DNA of 64,000 bases, from NCBI RefSeq assembly GCF_000143415.4, contig NW_003314368.1, positions 330,792-394,791 on the forward strand. The letters are read 5' to 3'. Below the pieces are notes generated by a model that worked only from the letters and a program-made list of their open reading frames with translations, did no database searches and had not been told where the DNA came from. Both the position numbers and the translations under genes were made by a program. Below are positions 45,301 to 54,905 of this stretch, in pieces; positions within the stretch are counted from its first letter, which is position 1; the number at the start of each line of letters is the position of its first letter. This DNA comes from Selaginella moellendorffii (Eukaryota; Streptophyta; Lycopodiopsida; Selaginellales; Selaginellaceae).

Positions 45301-46962
45301 AGTTACCTGGCTTTTCGATTTTTTTCCTGCATCTGGCTAAGTTCCTTCACAACCTGCGCATGCTCCTGTTTGTTCTTCTCAATGGAATCTATTAGCCGTT
45401 TCATGCGACCGTCCAAGACTTGTCCTTCAGAGGCAAGTTGCTGGTCACGACTCGAAAGTTGCTGAAGATTTTCTTCCCAGTTCTTTTGAGCCTCTAAATC
45501 TGCTTGTTGTTCCCTATCATGAACCTCCTTGTCAAGCTTCAGCTTCACTGTTTTTGTACCAGCTTCCTCCTTTCTGGACAAGAAAAACCGAAGAATTATG
45601 CAGTATACAAATAAACAAAACAGCCAGAAACTTACATTCGGTGATACTCCTCGATCTGGTTCTCAGCAAGTTGCAGTTTTCCAGAACCTTCAGCACCCTG
45701 CTCGTTCAAGTCGTTCAAGGTTGCAGTAACATCCTCAAGGTCTTTATTCAGCTTGGCAATCTCTCTACCCTGCTTCTTCTGCTCGTCCTTCTTCCGCTCC
45801 AAGTCCTTCTCTGTCGACTTGATTTTCTGAGCGATCCTATTCATTTCTTCCTTCAGTTTCAGGCGCTCTGGATGCTGAAAAATTAACAAATTTGGTCAGC
45901 ACTGGAAGCATTACAAACTTGTTTTTCCAACTAGCCTTTTTGTCTAGTTCCGTCTTTTTCTTCGTCATTTTCTTCTCCAAGAGCAACGCTTCCTTGGTGA
46001 GCGTGGCCTGGGCCTTCTTTTTCTCCCTCACTCCGCTTTCTGCGTTTTCTTGATCCTTCAGTACTTCCTCTAGCTTCTCCTTCTCAGCATCAAGTTCCTC
46101 CTGGGTCCGTTCGACATCTTTCTCTATATTAAACATCTGCCAGAGGTAGTATTCCGTCTTCAACGTTTTCTGCATGAAACAGCAGAAGCAAGAAAGATTT
46201 TAGCGAATCAACGCTTGAGAGTTAAAACGTACCAATTCGGACTGCAAGCGAAGATGCTTCTCAGCTTCTTCTTTTTGTTCCTTTTTTTGCTTTCTTTCCG
46301 CTCCTACTGTCCGTTTCTTCTGGTAAGTGAACACCGATTTCTCCTCGGCCCGAGTCTTCTGCTCTTCCAATTCTTCGTAGTCTTTCTTGAGCTCCTCCGA
46401 GCCAGAGATTTGCTCGAAGAGAGACGTAAGTTCCTTGGGATTTTTAGAAGCGATGGATTCCACATCACCCTGTCAGAACAAGACCCAGTTAAGAAAAGAA
46501 CGATTCTTAGAGCGGTGGACTCACCTGAAAGACCAAGAAGTTTCGAGCTTTGACAAGGATCCCCAGCGTCTTCATCTTGTTGTTATACTCTTCCCAAGTC
46601 ACCACACTGTTGTCAATGCGGTACTCGCTACTCCCAGCAGCAGTGATCGCCCTTGTGAACTCGAGCTCTTCTCCATTTCCTTGCAAGTAAATAAGCTTCA
46701 CAAAAGCTTTCCGGCCCCTCTGCTCTCGGTCCTTGTCATCAAAGGCGTAGATCAAATCCTTGAGCTGCGCTCCTCGCAGCTGCATTGATCGGACGCCCAG
46801 CACGAAGCTGATAGCGTCCATGAGATTCGACTTCCCAGCGCCATTGGGACCGATAATTGCAGTGAAATTCTTGAACGGGCCGATCACCTGGTGTCCCTTG
46901 TAAGACTTGAAATTCTCAACCTCGATCCGGTGGATTTTCCCATTTGCGACGAGCGACGGCAT
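42315..46962 (-). CDS. SMC1: Cohesin subunit SMC1
   Basis: The SMC1 ATPase of the cohesin ring, which holds sister chromatids together and shapes chromosomes in the nucleus. Nineteen exons from 46962 to 42315 sum to 1219 residues, the usual SMC1 length. The start [20 protein letters not shown] matches the family; Walker A is GPNGAGKSN (residues 38-46). Long coiled coils flank a hinge region (exons 6-9, with [16 protein letters not shown]). The C-terminal head has the signature [14 protein letters not shown] and Walker [13 protein letters not shown], and ends [20 protein letters not shown], then [13 protein letters not shown]. Exons: 46962-46525, 46469-46233, 46169-45936, 45874-45636, 45573-45307, 45259-44989, 44941-44817, 44751-44642, 44588-44481, 44434-44295, 44238-44149, 44094-43886, 43833-43664, 43613-43504, 43450-43280, 43227-43010, 42959-42708, 42640-42413, 42357-42315. 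Intron 7 is AT-AC; intron 3 may be GC-AG. Confidence 0.95.
44752..44816 (-). other. U12-type AT-AC intron in SMC1
   Basis: A 65-bp intron beginning ATATCCTTTATC and ending AC, with TTCCTTAAT as branch site (44768-44760), about nine bases before the 3' end. All three match the minor-spliceosome consensus. Using it joins DVI(Q) to [20 protein letters not shown], the conserved SMC1 sequence; no GT-AG choice keeps this frame. Confidence 0.9.
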
Positions 46963-47143
46963 CGAGATTCCCCCGCTGGAGCGCCACCGCAAGGGACCTC
47001 CTCAAGAACCCTAGCGTGACTCTAAAGCCCTAAAGCTAAAGCGAGGGAAAATTTTTGTCCCAAGTAAACGAGATTTTATATATACACACTTTTTAAGTAC
47101 ATGGTCCGGGAATCTTTTAAGCAAGTAGCAGATTATTCTTTCT

Positions 47144-49229
47144 TTAGCCTCCCCCGCCGCTCGCAAAGGCTGGCAATCGGCCCAAAGGAAGTAAAAGCTC
47201 CTTAAAACTTTCGTACTCTGGATCATTCATTCCAGAATCGATGATAAGCTGCCAAGAACAATAGAGAAGATATGAAGAACTCTTCGAAGAACTTGACAAA
47301 GATCATTAAGTACCTTTCGTAGAAGAGCTCGATTGTTGGTCATCTGACTACCCAAGCCGGGCAGTCTATGCACCGAGAGCGCGTCCAGGAAGAGCGCCGC
47401 GATCATCCGCCAGTGCTTGGTCGTGAACGCTGGAAGCGCCTGGGAGAAATGCATCGTCCCCAGCAAGCGTCCCTGGAATGGTGTGTTTACAGCAAACAAG
47501 CGTTAGTGAGCTCCATAAGGATCAAGCGGAAGAAAAATGGACTGGAAAAACTCCATGACAACATACGAAAAACTTCAAGCACGTACTACAGCCCGTTCGA
47601 TGACAGAGAGAGGTTCAGCGATCGCCAGAGCCTGGACAACGTCAGGAAGCACCCTGCTCACACAGCTCGATATAGTTCTCAGTATGTCCGGTGATGAAGA
47701 ACCATCACCATCCACGGGTACTCTACCGTTCACGTCACGAAACTCTTCGTCATCTCTTCCATAGATGTGAGCCAGCGTGCCGCTCGACACCCATTCATCT
47801 AAAGCCATCCAGAGCAGCCCAAAGGGCGACACCTGAAAAGCGACTAGTTAGAGATTGGATGAGGGAAAGAAAAGAGGACGCGAGCATCTACACAAACCTC
47901 CGCTTTGTACGGTTTTGGAGGTGCACTATACCAAGAAGACCGGCTGATCAAATCCTCCCTTTCTTCTTCGTCTTCTTCTTCTTTGGCATCCTTGGTTGCA
48001 TCGAACTCGAACGTCTCGGGGACTTTCTCATAGGGGGAGACGATCTCTAGCCCCGCAGTTGCAGCTGTAATGGTAGAACAAGCCACTGAGTAATCAGTCT
48101 ATAATCTGGACGTACCAGCCTTGCAAGGCTCGACTTCCCCCAGCGATGAAACATTGGCGGCTTGAGCCAAGGCGTCAGCTACAACCTGTGCAGCTCCAAG
48201 TCGTTCTCCCTCGCTCGTCACCGTGACGGTTGTCGAGAACGTAAAGCTATCGTCCACATCTGGCTGAGCCACCGCTGCCGGGATCTCATCGGCCCAAGTG
48301 ATGCGCTGATTCTTTCGTGGCGACTGCTTCATAGCGGACTTCAAAGGCTTGGATGAGTCGTTTATCTGAACTTGCGGCTTAGCCCGTGGAACATATCCTT
48401 CGATGGAGGCGGAACGAGAGAGCTGGAACTCGAGGTCACCGGGCTCACAGTCGGTGCGTTCCCGGACCACCACTCCGTCGCTGTCTTGGGCCGAGGCACT
48501 CATCTTACCCGCACTAGCGGCGGCGGGAATCGTAGTGGTGGCGGTGGTGGCGGTGGTGGCTAAGCTAAGACCACGAACGCACGCTATGATCTCCTCCAGC
48601 TTCTGGTGCTCCATGATCCCTTCATGGTTGGACGGAAGACTCGCCGCATAAGTCTTGCTGCTCACGGCACACCCGGTGGAGCAAAACGCTCGGGTCTCTT
48701 CCAGGTCGTAGACTTTGTGCTCGCGAAGTGATATGTGGTACCGCCCCTTTCTCGCCTTCTCCACCTTGAGCGAGTTTGGACACAGCGGGAATCCACATTG
48801 CTTGTCGTTGCTTCGCTCGGTAACCACGTCCGCGTACTCGCTCTGAGTGAGAAGGCAAGTCGCGGCTTTGAGCTGGAAATCGCTCCTCAGGCCATTGTAG
48901 AGGGCCATTTGGATCGCAAACACCGCCTTCTTCATAACCTTGACGGCCTCGGCCACCGCCTGGGCCTTGGCGACGCCCTCGCCGGCATCGCCACTGTCCG
49001 ACACCACCGATTCTGCGAGAGGATGGCTATGGCCGCCCGATCCCTCGCCGTGGCTCTTCACACCGCCCTGGGCGGCCTTGACATGCTTCTTCTTCTTCTC
49101 CGGGAGCTCCCGGCAGACTGTGGTGTGCTTCTTCAACACGCTGCTACTGCTGCTGCTGTGCTGCTCGCCGCGGAAGACGATGGAGGAGCTCTCATTGGAC
49201 GCTAGAGGAGGGATTTCCCCTGGAATCAA
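47144..49229 (-). CDS. RPAP2/RTR1-like RNA polymerase II CTD phosphatase
   Basis: A homologue of RTR1/RPAP2, a zinc protein that helps import RNA polymerase II and removes phosphate from Ser5 of its CTD. Five exons: 49229-48116, 48064-47898, 47832-47587, 47472-47314 and 47248-47144, giving 596 residues. The N-terminal 90 residues are Ser- and Lys-rich. The RTR1 zinc domain is clear: CGFPLC (Cys145, Cys150) and FCSTGC (Cys183, Cys187), with RYHISLREHKVYDLEETRAF between. A long polar middle carries YSSWYSAPP-like sequence near 450. The C-terminal region (GLLWMALDEWVSSGT, WRMIAALFLDALSVHRLPGL, DPEYESFKELLLPLGRLP) matches plant RPAP2 ends. The start is the first Met of the frame and could be further upstream. 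It lies 181 bp upstream of SMC1, same strand, and diverges from EMC10. Confidence 0.9.
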
Positions 49230-49557
49230 ACCCTAAGCACAGAATCACGAAGAAATTCTCGAGCCTTACCTTGAATCGGAACGTCGTAGGAGAGAATTGG
49301 CAGCAAAGAAGGCATGAGACAGCGATTCCCTGGGCGCGGATCGATTTCTCCTCTACGGCAACAGCGCCTTCTCCGGATGAACACACAAACACAAATTAGG
49401 TAAAGTAGATTTCTTCGACGTGAAGGTATATTGGAATACCCAGTAAAAGGATATCCTCCGGAAAAGGCGGTGACGTGGTGGCTATACTTTATTCCGTACT
49501 AAAGATACTTCCTGTTGTACAAATTTGTACGGAGAGGCTCTAGGGCAAATATTTCCG

Positions 49558-50828
49558 ATGCGGAGATTGGCGCCGACGATCGCGTTCTTCGCGACGCTGC
49601 TCGCGATCGCAACGGCTAGCTCGGGATTCCAGTGGGATGAGCTAGACGATGAAGAATGGGGATTTGTGGGATCGTCGCCGGCGTCGTCGCCTCCTCCTGC
49701 TCCTCAATCTGACCTAGCCAGGAAGAAGCCAGCGGCGCCTGAGGCTTCTTCGTCGCCGGAATCCAACAAGGTACAATTTCCGCTAGAGCACGCATTTGGA
49801 GGATCGGAGTTTACTCGTGCTGGGGTTTTCACAGCTCGTCTGCGGCCTTCTTTTCGTGGTGGTCAAGTGAGAAAATGTTTAAATTGTTTTTGCTTGCTGA
49901 TTTTTTTTTATGATTCCAGGCTCTTGGCAAGCTTCGTCTCTCCAGGCTTCCTTTGTCGGGAGCTGAAAGACAAGCATTCGAGGTAATAGTTTTGTTTCCG
50001 GTTCTTGGCATGAGAAAGAAGTTTCTTTCTTTTGCTTGTAGGAACTCTTGAAGGAGGATGGTTTTTACACCATCCGTGTTCCCGCTAATCCTCTCAGTCC
50101 CGGGGCACCGTTTGTCATCTCTTCGATCAAAGCTGTAAGTTTTGATCTTATAAAACTTTCTTTTTTATTCTTACGAGTACAAGTTTATGGCAGAGATGCC
50201 TGGCCATTGCAAACTTGAAGGAGCATCTCGACATTCACATGGTGAGCAAAACTTTTTCTTTTTCTTCGCTTGTGCTTGAAACTGATGGAAGTTATCTCTC
50301 TCCAGGATCAAGGAAACATAATTGCCGTAGGCTACAGCGCCGGTGCCAATTGTCCTTACCCCAGGGAGCTCAAACACGTAAGTCATTGTCGAAAACTTTA
50401 TCGAGAGTGGAGAAGTTTGAATGAGTTTGTCTTTTGGTCATTTTCCAGCCTGCGTCATGGACGTTTGACACTCATATCGTCTCCAAGGGTGGGGAGCAAG
50501 CCAAAACTGTTCTTTTCAACGATTTTGGCCTTGGCAGCACCGCGGACGACACTCTTGGCGACGAAGCCATGGCAGCAATAAAGAAACCACCACCTGAGAA
50601 ATCATTCTGGGCGAAATACGTGAGTCTCCACCTTTGATTGTGAAAAGCCACACTCTTGTCGAGATTCAGCTCACACTCTTTTGCTTGTGACAGTGGATGT
50701 ACATCATTCCGCTCGGACTGATCGTGATGAATGCAATCACCCAAGTAGCAAACATGCAAGAAGAACCCGGAGCTCCAGCCGGAGGAGGCCAGCAAGCCCG
50801 AGCTCCAGCCGCGGTTCGCAGGCGATAA
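49558..50828 (+). CDS. EMC10: ER membrane protein complex subunit 10 (EMC10)
   Basis: A subunit of the ER membrane complex, which inserts tail-anchored and multi-span proteins into the ER. Seven exons: 49558-49866, 49920-49982, 50042-50134, 50194-50241, 50306-50377, 50449-50619 and 50694-50828, giving 296 residues, all introns in phase 0. A signal peptide is evident (LAPTIAFFATLLAIATAS). The lumenal part carries LEHAFGGSEFTRAGVF, KLRLSRLPLSGAERQAFEEL, DGFYTIRVPANP, CLAIANLKEHLDIH and GNIIAVGYSAGANCP, the EMC10 pattern. A single C-terminal membrane span (MYIIPLGLIVMNAITQVA) follows a Pro/Lys stretch, then a short polar tail. I chose 49558 over 49525 because the signal peptide starts there. It diverges from RPAP2 over 328 bp and converges on the complex I gene. 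Confidence 0.92.
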
Positions 50829-51000
50829 ACAACGATTGAAAACTCGACGAACGATTTGCGATGGCTACGAAAAAATCCCGTAAGAGAAATCTCAAGCGAT
50901 GTCTTTGTCTGCATTATATTTTCCAGGAAGAAAAACTGGTTTTTTCCTCTCCCACGCGGTCCCCTCTCTTTATTCGAGCAAACGTACCACTCGGGAGCTG

Positions 51001-51387
51001 TTAGTGGCGCTTGAGATCGTTCTCCAGCTTGTCCAGAAACTCGGGCTCCACAAATCCCTCCTTGCGCATGCGGATAATCGCCTGCCTGCGCGCCCAGTGA
51101 TCGATCCGAGTGTCGGGCTTGGAGCTAAGCCCAACCGTGAGCATGATAATCGCGATCGTCCAGGCGGTGTAATAGGGAAACTCCCAATCCTCCCATTTGC
51201 GCCGCTGCCCCGGCGGCGGCGGCGTCTCGTTGAAGAGCCGCCCACACGGCTCGCGATCCCCCGGCCCCCACCATTCCTTGATCGATTCCCATTCGCTCTT
51301 CTCGGCGTGAGCGGCGCCACCGCCGCGCAGCCGCGAGCTGCCTAGCGCTCTTCGCAGCGCGCCACCAGCGGCCATAGCCCTCCACAT
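51001..51387 (-). CDS. Complex I beta subcomplex subunit, ESSS/NDUFB11 type
   Basis: A 128-residue accessory subunit of mitochondrial complex I (ESSS/NDUFB11 family), in the membrane arm. It is a single exon. The N-terminus (MWRAMAAGGALRRALGSSRL) is basic and Ala-rich like a mitochondrial targeting peptide. The core SIKEWWGPGDREPCGRLFNE then TPPPPGQRRKWEDWEFPYYT is strongly conserved in plant members. One membrane span follows (AWTIAIIMLTVGLSS), then a charged tail (WARRQAIIRMRKEGFVEPEF). The frame is open 57 codons further upstream, but 51387 gives the family start. Divergent from the TraB gene 199 bp away. Confidence 0.88.
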   Translation of the reverse strand: MWRAMAAGGALRRALGSSRLRGGGAAHAEKSEWESIKEWWGPGDREPCGRLFNETPPPPGQRRKWEDWEFPYYTAWTIAIIMLTVGLSSKPDTRIDHWARRQAIIRMRKEGFVEPEFLDKLENDLKRH

Positions 51388-51586
51388 CCCTGCTTCCTTC
51401 TGCCCTACCCAATTGGAATCTTTCCGAGATGCTTTCCAGGGGATGCTTTTCATGGAATGTAGGTGCCACGTCTGCCCTATGGCACAGATTACTTTGCCCT
51501 TGTGGCATAAATTACTTTGCCCTACTAGTGTTCTTCTCGGCGATGAAGCTTCTGGCACAGATTACTTTCCCCTAGTTTTCTCGGCG
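51388..51586. promoter_or_regulatory. Bidirectional promoter region with repeated motif
   Basis: The 199 bp between two divergent start codons hold three related copies of GGCACAGATTACTTTGCCC (about 51481, 51503 as GGCATAAATTACTTTGCCC, and 51553) and two copies of TTCTCGGCGATG, one of which includes the TraB start. GGGCC-type site II-like elements flank them. The motifs may be bound by a factor or be a local tandem duplication. Confidence 0.5.
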
Positions 51587-52678
51587 ATGGCGGGATGGGC
51601 CAGGCGCGCCGACGTGATCAAGCAATTTATCGCGATGGGAAGGATCGCGCATCTCAAGAATAGCAGCAATGGAGCGGAGATTTTCCTGGTGGGCACCGCA
51701 CACGTTTCAGCCAAGAGCGCCGAGGAAGTGGAAGAGGTAGGGATTTGTCCTTCCTCGAGAGGATTCTTACTTTTCTTCTTCGTAGGTGATTGGAATCGTC
51801 AAGCCTGACATCGTCGCGGTAAATAATCTTTCGATGCTAGAGCTCTAGTTCTTTTTTTTTTTTGTTTTCTAGGTGGAACTGTGTGAAGAAAGAGCCAAGA
51901 AGCTACTAGCTGGGTACCATGATACTAGCTTGTTCCAGAAAGTCCAGGAATTCATGAAGTTTCCGGGAGGATTGAAGCAGAAAGTAGTCCATTTGGCATT
52001 GAGCGCATCTTATCAGGCGATGCGCGAGGCTGGTCTAGAACCTGGCAAGGAGTTTAAGGTGATTCTCCTCCATTTTTTTTTCTTGGTGGCTACAAGTTTG
52101 TAGCATTTGATCTTAACATCAGGTAGCCATGGAGGAGGCTAAGGCGAGACGAGCTGGCATTTTGCTCATAGATCAAAGATATGATGTAAGACCTTTAAGA
52201 TCATGCGCATACTGTAAGATATTGATTCTTCTTATATATTTTTGTTTCCTGTGATTTTGTCAAGCGGCTGACAAGGACCTTTCGCTTTGTTTCTGCAGGT
52301 GACTATTTCAAAGCTTACAAAGGCGATCAGGATACGGGATGTCATAAACTTGCTTGGGATTGCCGGGGCGGACATGGAGCAGATTGTGGAAGGACTGAGC
52401 AGCGGAAACCTGATCGAGAGCATTGAAAAGCTAAAGCGAAGAGATGCAGTTCGAAAGCTGACGAGCTTCATGGACAGGACCTTTCCAAGTGCTGTAAGTT
52501 TCGTCTCGAGGTTTCATACTTCACGGTAATCTCTGGCTTTTTACAGGTTAGAGTCATGCTTCACGAGCGGGACGAATATATGACACGGCAACTTTTGACT
52601 TGCGAGGGGAAAGTTGTGGGCGTTGTGGGCATGGCTCATATGGATGGCATCGAGCGGAGGTGGAAAAAGGCACAGTAG
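51587..52678 (+). CDS. TraB-domain protein
   Basis: A eukaryotic TraB/PrgY-domain protein. Plant members (TRB) have been placed at ER-mitochondria contacts and at the outer mitochondrial membrane; bacterial relatives act on peptide signals. Six exons: 51587-51736, 51786-51818, 51873-52058, 52123-52185, 52299-52493 and 52547-52678, giving 252 residues, introns all phase 0. The first conserved block is EIFLVGTAHVSAKSAEEVEE followed by VIGIVKPDIVAVELCEER (the G-T-x-H-V and V-E-L-C boxes). Mid protein has AMEEAKARRAGILLIDQRYD. The end carries the second His box: MLHERDEYMTRQLL, then VVGVVGMAHMDGIERRW. No C-terminal membrane anchor is encoded in this model, which is shorter than the plant TRB proteins; a further exon downstream cannot be excluded. 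Confidence 0.88.
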
Positions 52679-52835
52679 GTGCTTTTATTCCTCTAATGAG
52701 TGGCCATTCTGTGGACATCAAGGTTTGTTCCTCTGGTACTTCACATCCGGATTTGTAACTGCGCTTCTCTTACAGAGTGGCGACATGTAGCAGAGCTTCT
52801 GGACGAGTATTTGAATGGACTTGTCAACAGCAAAG

Positions 52836-54098
52836 TCAATGCCTGGTCTGTCCCGGCCTTTGAAGAAGACCTTGGATTATCACCTTCTTCCGGTATTCAG
52901 TAGACGAATAGTCGTGGAGCTCGCCGGTAGAGCTTGACCGAGACCTCGGGACGGTCTGGCCATGGGAACTACCAGCTTCGACCTCGGAAACGGGGGCAGA
53001 AGGACCCGGAGGATCCTCCACAACACCAGCGGCTGTCTCAGATTTCCGACGCATACTTATCCGGGGGAGCAGGAACCAAAAGCAGCTCGTGATGACTATA
53101 GCCTGGACCTGTCCTGCCAAAAGAGCTGCCTGGACAACAAGAAGTACCGCAACAAGTATGGTCAAGTTGCAACCTTTTCCATCTCGTCCCAGCGCTGTCG
53201 CTTGGAGCCTCGTGTTGGTGGCTTGGACGGTCCCGATCACGGTGTGACACCTGAGAAGCTTCTTATTGTCGGGGCGATCTTCCGGAGAAAGGTTTCTTCT
53301 ATTCCTGGAGGGACGGCTCGGGGAGGCAGGGGTGCTATAGGACTGATCTCCTGGCTCAAGAACTGGAGGAAGTGTACCGGGGCTCATTGACGACTTCGAA
53401 GTTAAAGGATCAGGGAGCTGAGAAGTCGAAGCGGAAGAGTCTGCCGCGAGAACGAGTGAAGAAACAGGACCGAGTTGCTCGGTCTTCTTCCTCAATGATG
53501 GTGCCGATGATGATGCTGTAGAGACTGCAGCCCACGTCAAGGAAGCAATGGACTTAACTGCAGCAGCCTTCCACAGGGCCACGGAGACAAGAAGCATCGT
53601 CGTGTTCCTGCTGCTGCTGCTGCTGCTGCTTGGCCTCCAGGATTCGATGAGAAAATCGTCGGCGAGAGCAGCTTGCTCGACAATGCTCAGATCAGATTCT
53701 GACTTGTCCGAGCTGATGAGGACTGGAACTGAAAATCTGGCCGAGGAGGACTTGGCAATGGGATTGTCTGCTGCAAAGGGAAGCGATCTCGCAGTGCTAG
53801 GGACTGTCACGCTCGCCTGCTCGGCTACGACGTCGAATTTCGATGCTGGAGCGTGTGCGAATTTATCCGAACCTTTACTCATCGTCGGCAGGCCGTTCCT
53901 GGACCGCTTCTTCTTCTTGCTACTGCTGCTCTTGCTGCTGCTCCTGCTGCTGCTGCTGCTGAAGCACGACCAGATTGACGACATTCCTCCCTCCTCCACT
54001 GTAAGCCTTTCCAGTTTTCTCAGGGATTTGCTGATATGCATACATGGCCTTTGCAACTTGCGCACAGCAAAAGAGAGGAAATGGAGTACATCCAGCAC
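52836..54098 (-). CDS. Uncharacterised Ser-rich membrane protein
   Basis: A 420-residue open frame I do not recognise by name. The first 300 residues are Ser-rich with homopolymer runs of Ser and Lys encoded by CTG- and CTT-like triplet tracts. A Leu/Val-rich segment (ILVAVLLVVQAALLAGQVQAI onward, about residues 312-344) looks like one or two membrane passes, ending FWFLLPRISMRRK. The C-terminus STEYRKKVIIQGLLQR resembles the end of a group of plant membrane proteins of unknown role. The start is uncertain: 54098 is the first Met of the frame, 53984 (MSSIWSCFSS) is an alternative, and an upstream exon is possible. Convergent with the TraB gene. Confidence 0.6.
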   Translation of the reverse strand: MLDVLHFLSFAVRKLQRPCMHISKSLRKLERLTVEEGGMSSIWSCFSSSSSRSSSKSSSSKKKKRSRNGLPTMSKGSDKFAHAPASKFDVVAEQASVTVPSTARSLPFAADNPIAKSSSARFSVPVLISSDKSESDLSIVEQAALADDFLIESWRPSSSSSSSRNTTMLLVSVALWKAAAVKSIASLTWAAVSTASSSAPSLRKKTEQLGPVSSLVLAADSSASTSQLPDPLTSKSSMSPGTLPPVLEPGDQSYSTPASPSRPSRNRRNLSPEDRPDNKKLLRCHTVIGTVQATNTRLQATALGRDGKGCNLTILVAVLLVVQAALLAGQVQAIVITSCFWFLLPRISMRRKSETAAGVVEDPPGPSAPVSEVEAGSSHGQTVPRSRSSSTGELHDYSSTEYRKKVIIQGLLQRPGQTRH

Positions 54099-54135
54099 AA
54101 GAAAGTTGCCATGCTCCTGACTTGTGAGAAGACAC

Positions 54136-54905
54136 GGAGAAGAATGGACTGACTAGCTCAAGTCAAGGTACTATGCCTTTATATGTGCGCTAAACTAAAA
54201 CAAAGCTTGAGTTTTCTTCTACTTCTTCCAGGCACACCTTAGCTACAGAATGAATGACATAGTCCATTGCTATAGTCGCTCCATGTCATAAAATTGGGCC
54301 GAGTTGTGCGCTCCACTCGACCTGGCTCACGGGTAGACTTCCACAAATATGTGAAGAACACTGTTAGCTAGAAAGGATTGATTGTTTCAGTGTTTATAAG
54401 TGTTATATTTCACTTTCCAGCTTGCAACTCTAGATCACAATATCTCAGCAGGAACAACATAATTCGAAATCTTGGAACGTTCAAAAGGGAATATAATTTT
54501 CCCCCTCATTTTTGTTATGTTAAATGTAGATGTTCTCAGAAAGATAAATAATATTGTTGTGAAGTCTATAGTGGGATTTTGGTAGCCGTTGGATTAGTTT
54601 CAATCTAGACCATTTGTTATCCTTGGAAACTTTCTTCTCGTGAGAAATCAAGTTAAGATTTTTGAATTAATTTATATGTATATTTCTGTATTCCTGCACT
54701 TATACTGTTAAAAATAAATTTTTTAATAATTTATTAATTTAAATCGATGCTTTTGAAAACAAACAATGTCATCCTTTGAAAATGCATATGATTTATATTA
54801 AATTTTGTGGTGCCATCTAGAAGCATAAGATCCCAGCTCAATATATACTTACTTTATCACAGGTAAGAGGTTCTTGTCCACAAAGGTAATAATAATATAT
54901 GTGAT
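54136..54905. other. AT-rich spacer with LTR remnant
   Basis: The stretch between the membrane-protein gene and the second PPR gene. Apart from the LTR remnant at 54558-54704 I see nothing coding. Confidence 0.55.
54558..54704 (+). repeat. Solo LTR remnant of the gypsy A/B family
   Basis: TGTGAAG at 54558 and the following GTGGGATTTTGGTAGCCGTT, GATTAGTTTCAATCTAGACC and a TTTCTGTATTCC end match the LTRs of copies A and B in order. The inner part has small deletions. No internal element sequence is attached. Confidence 0.75.
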
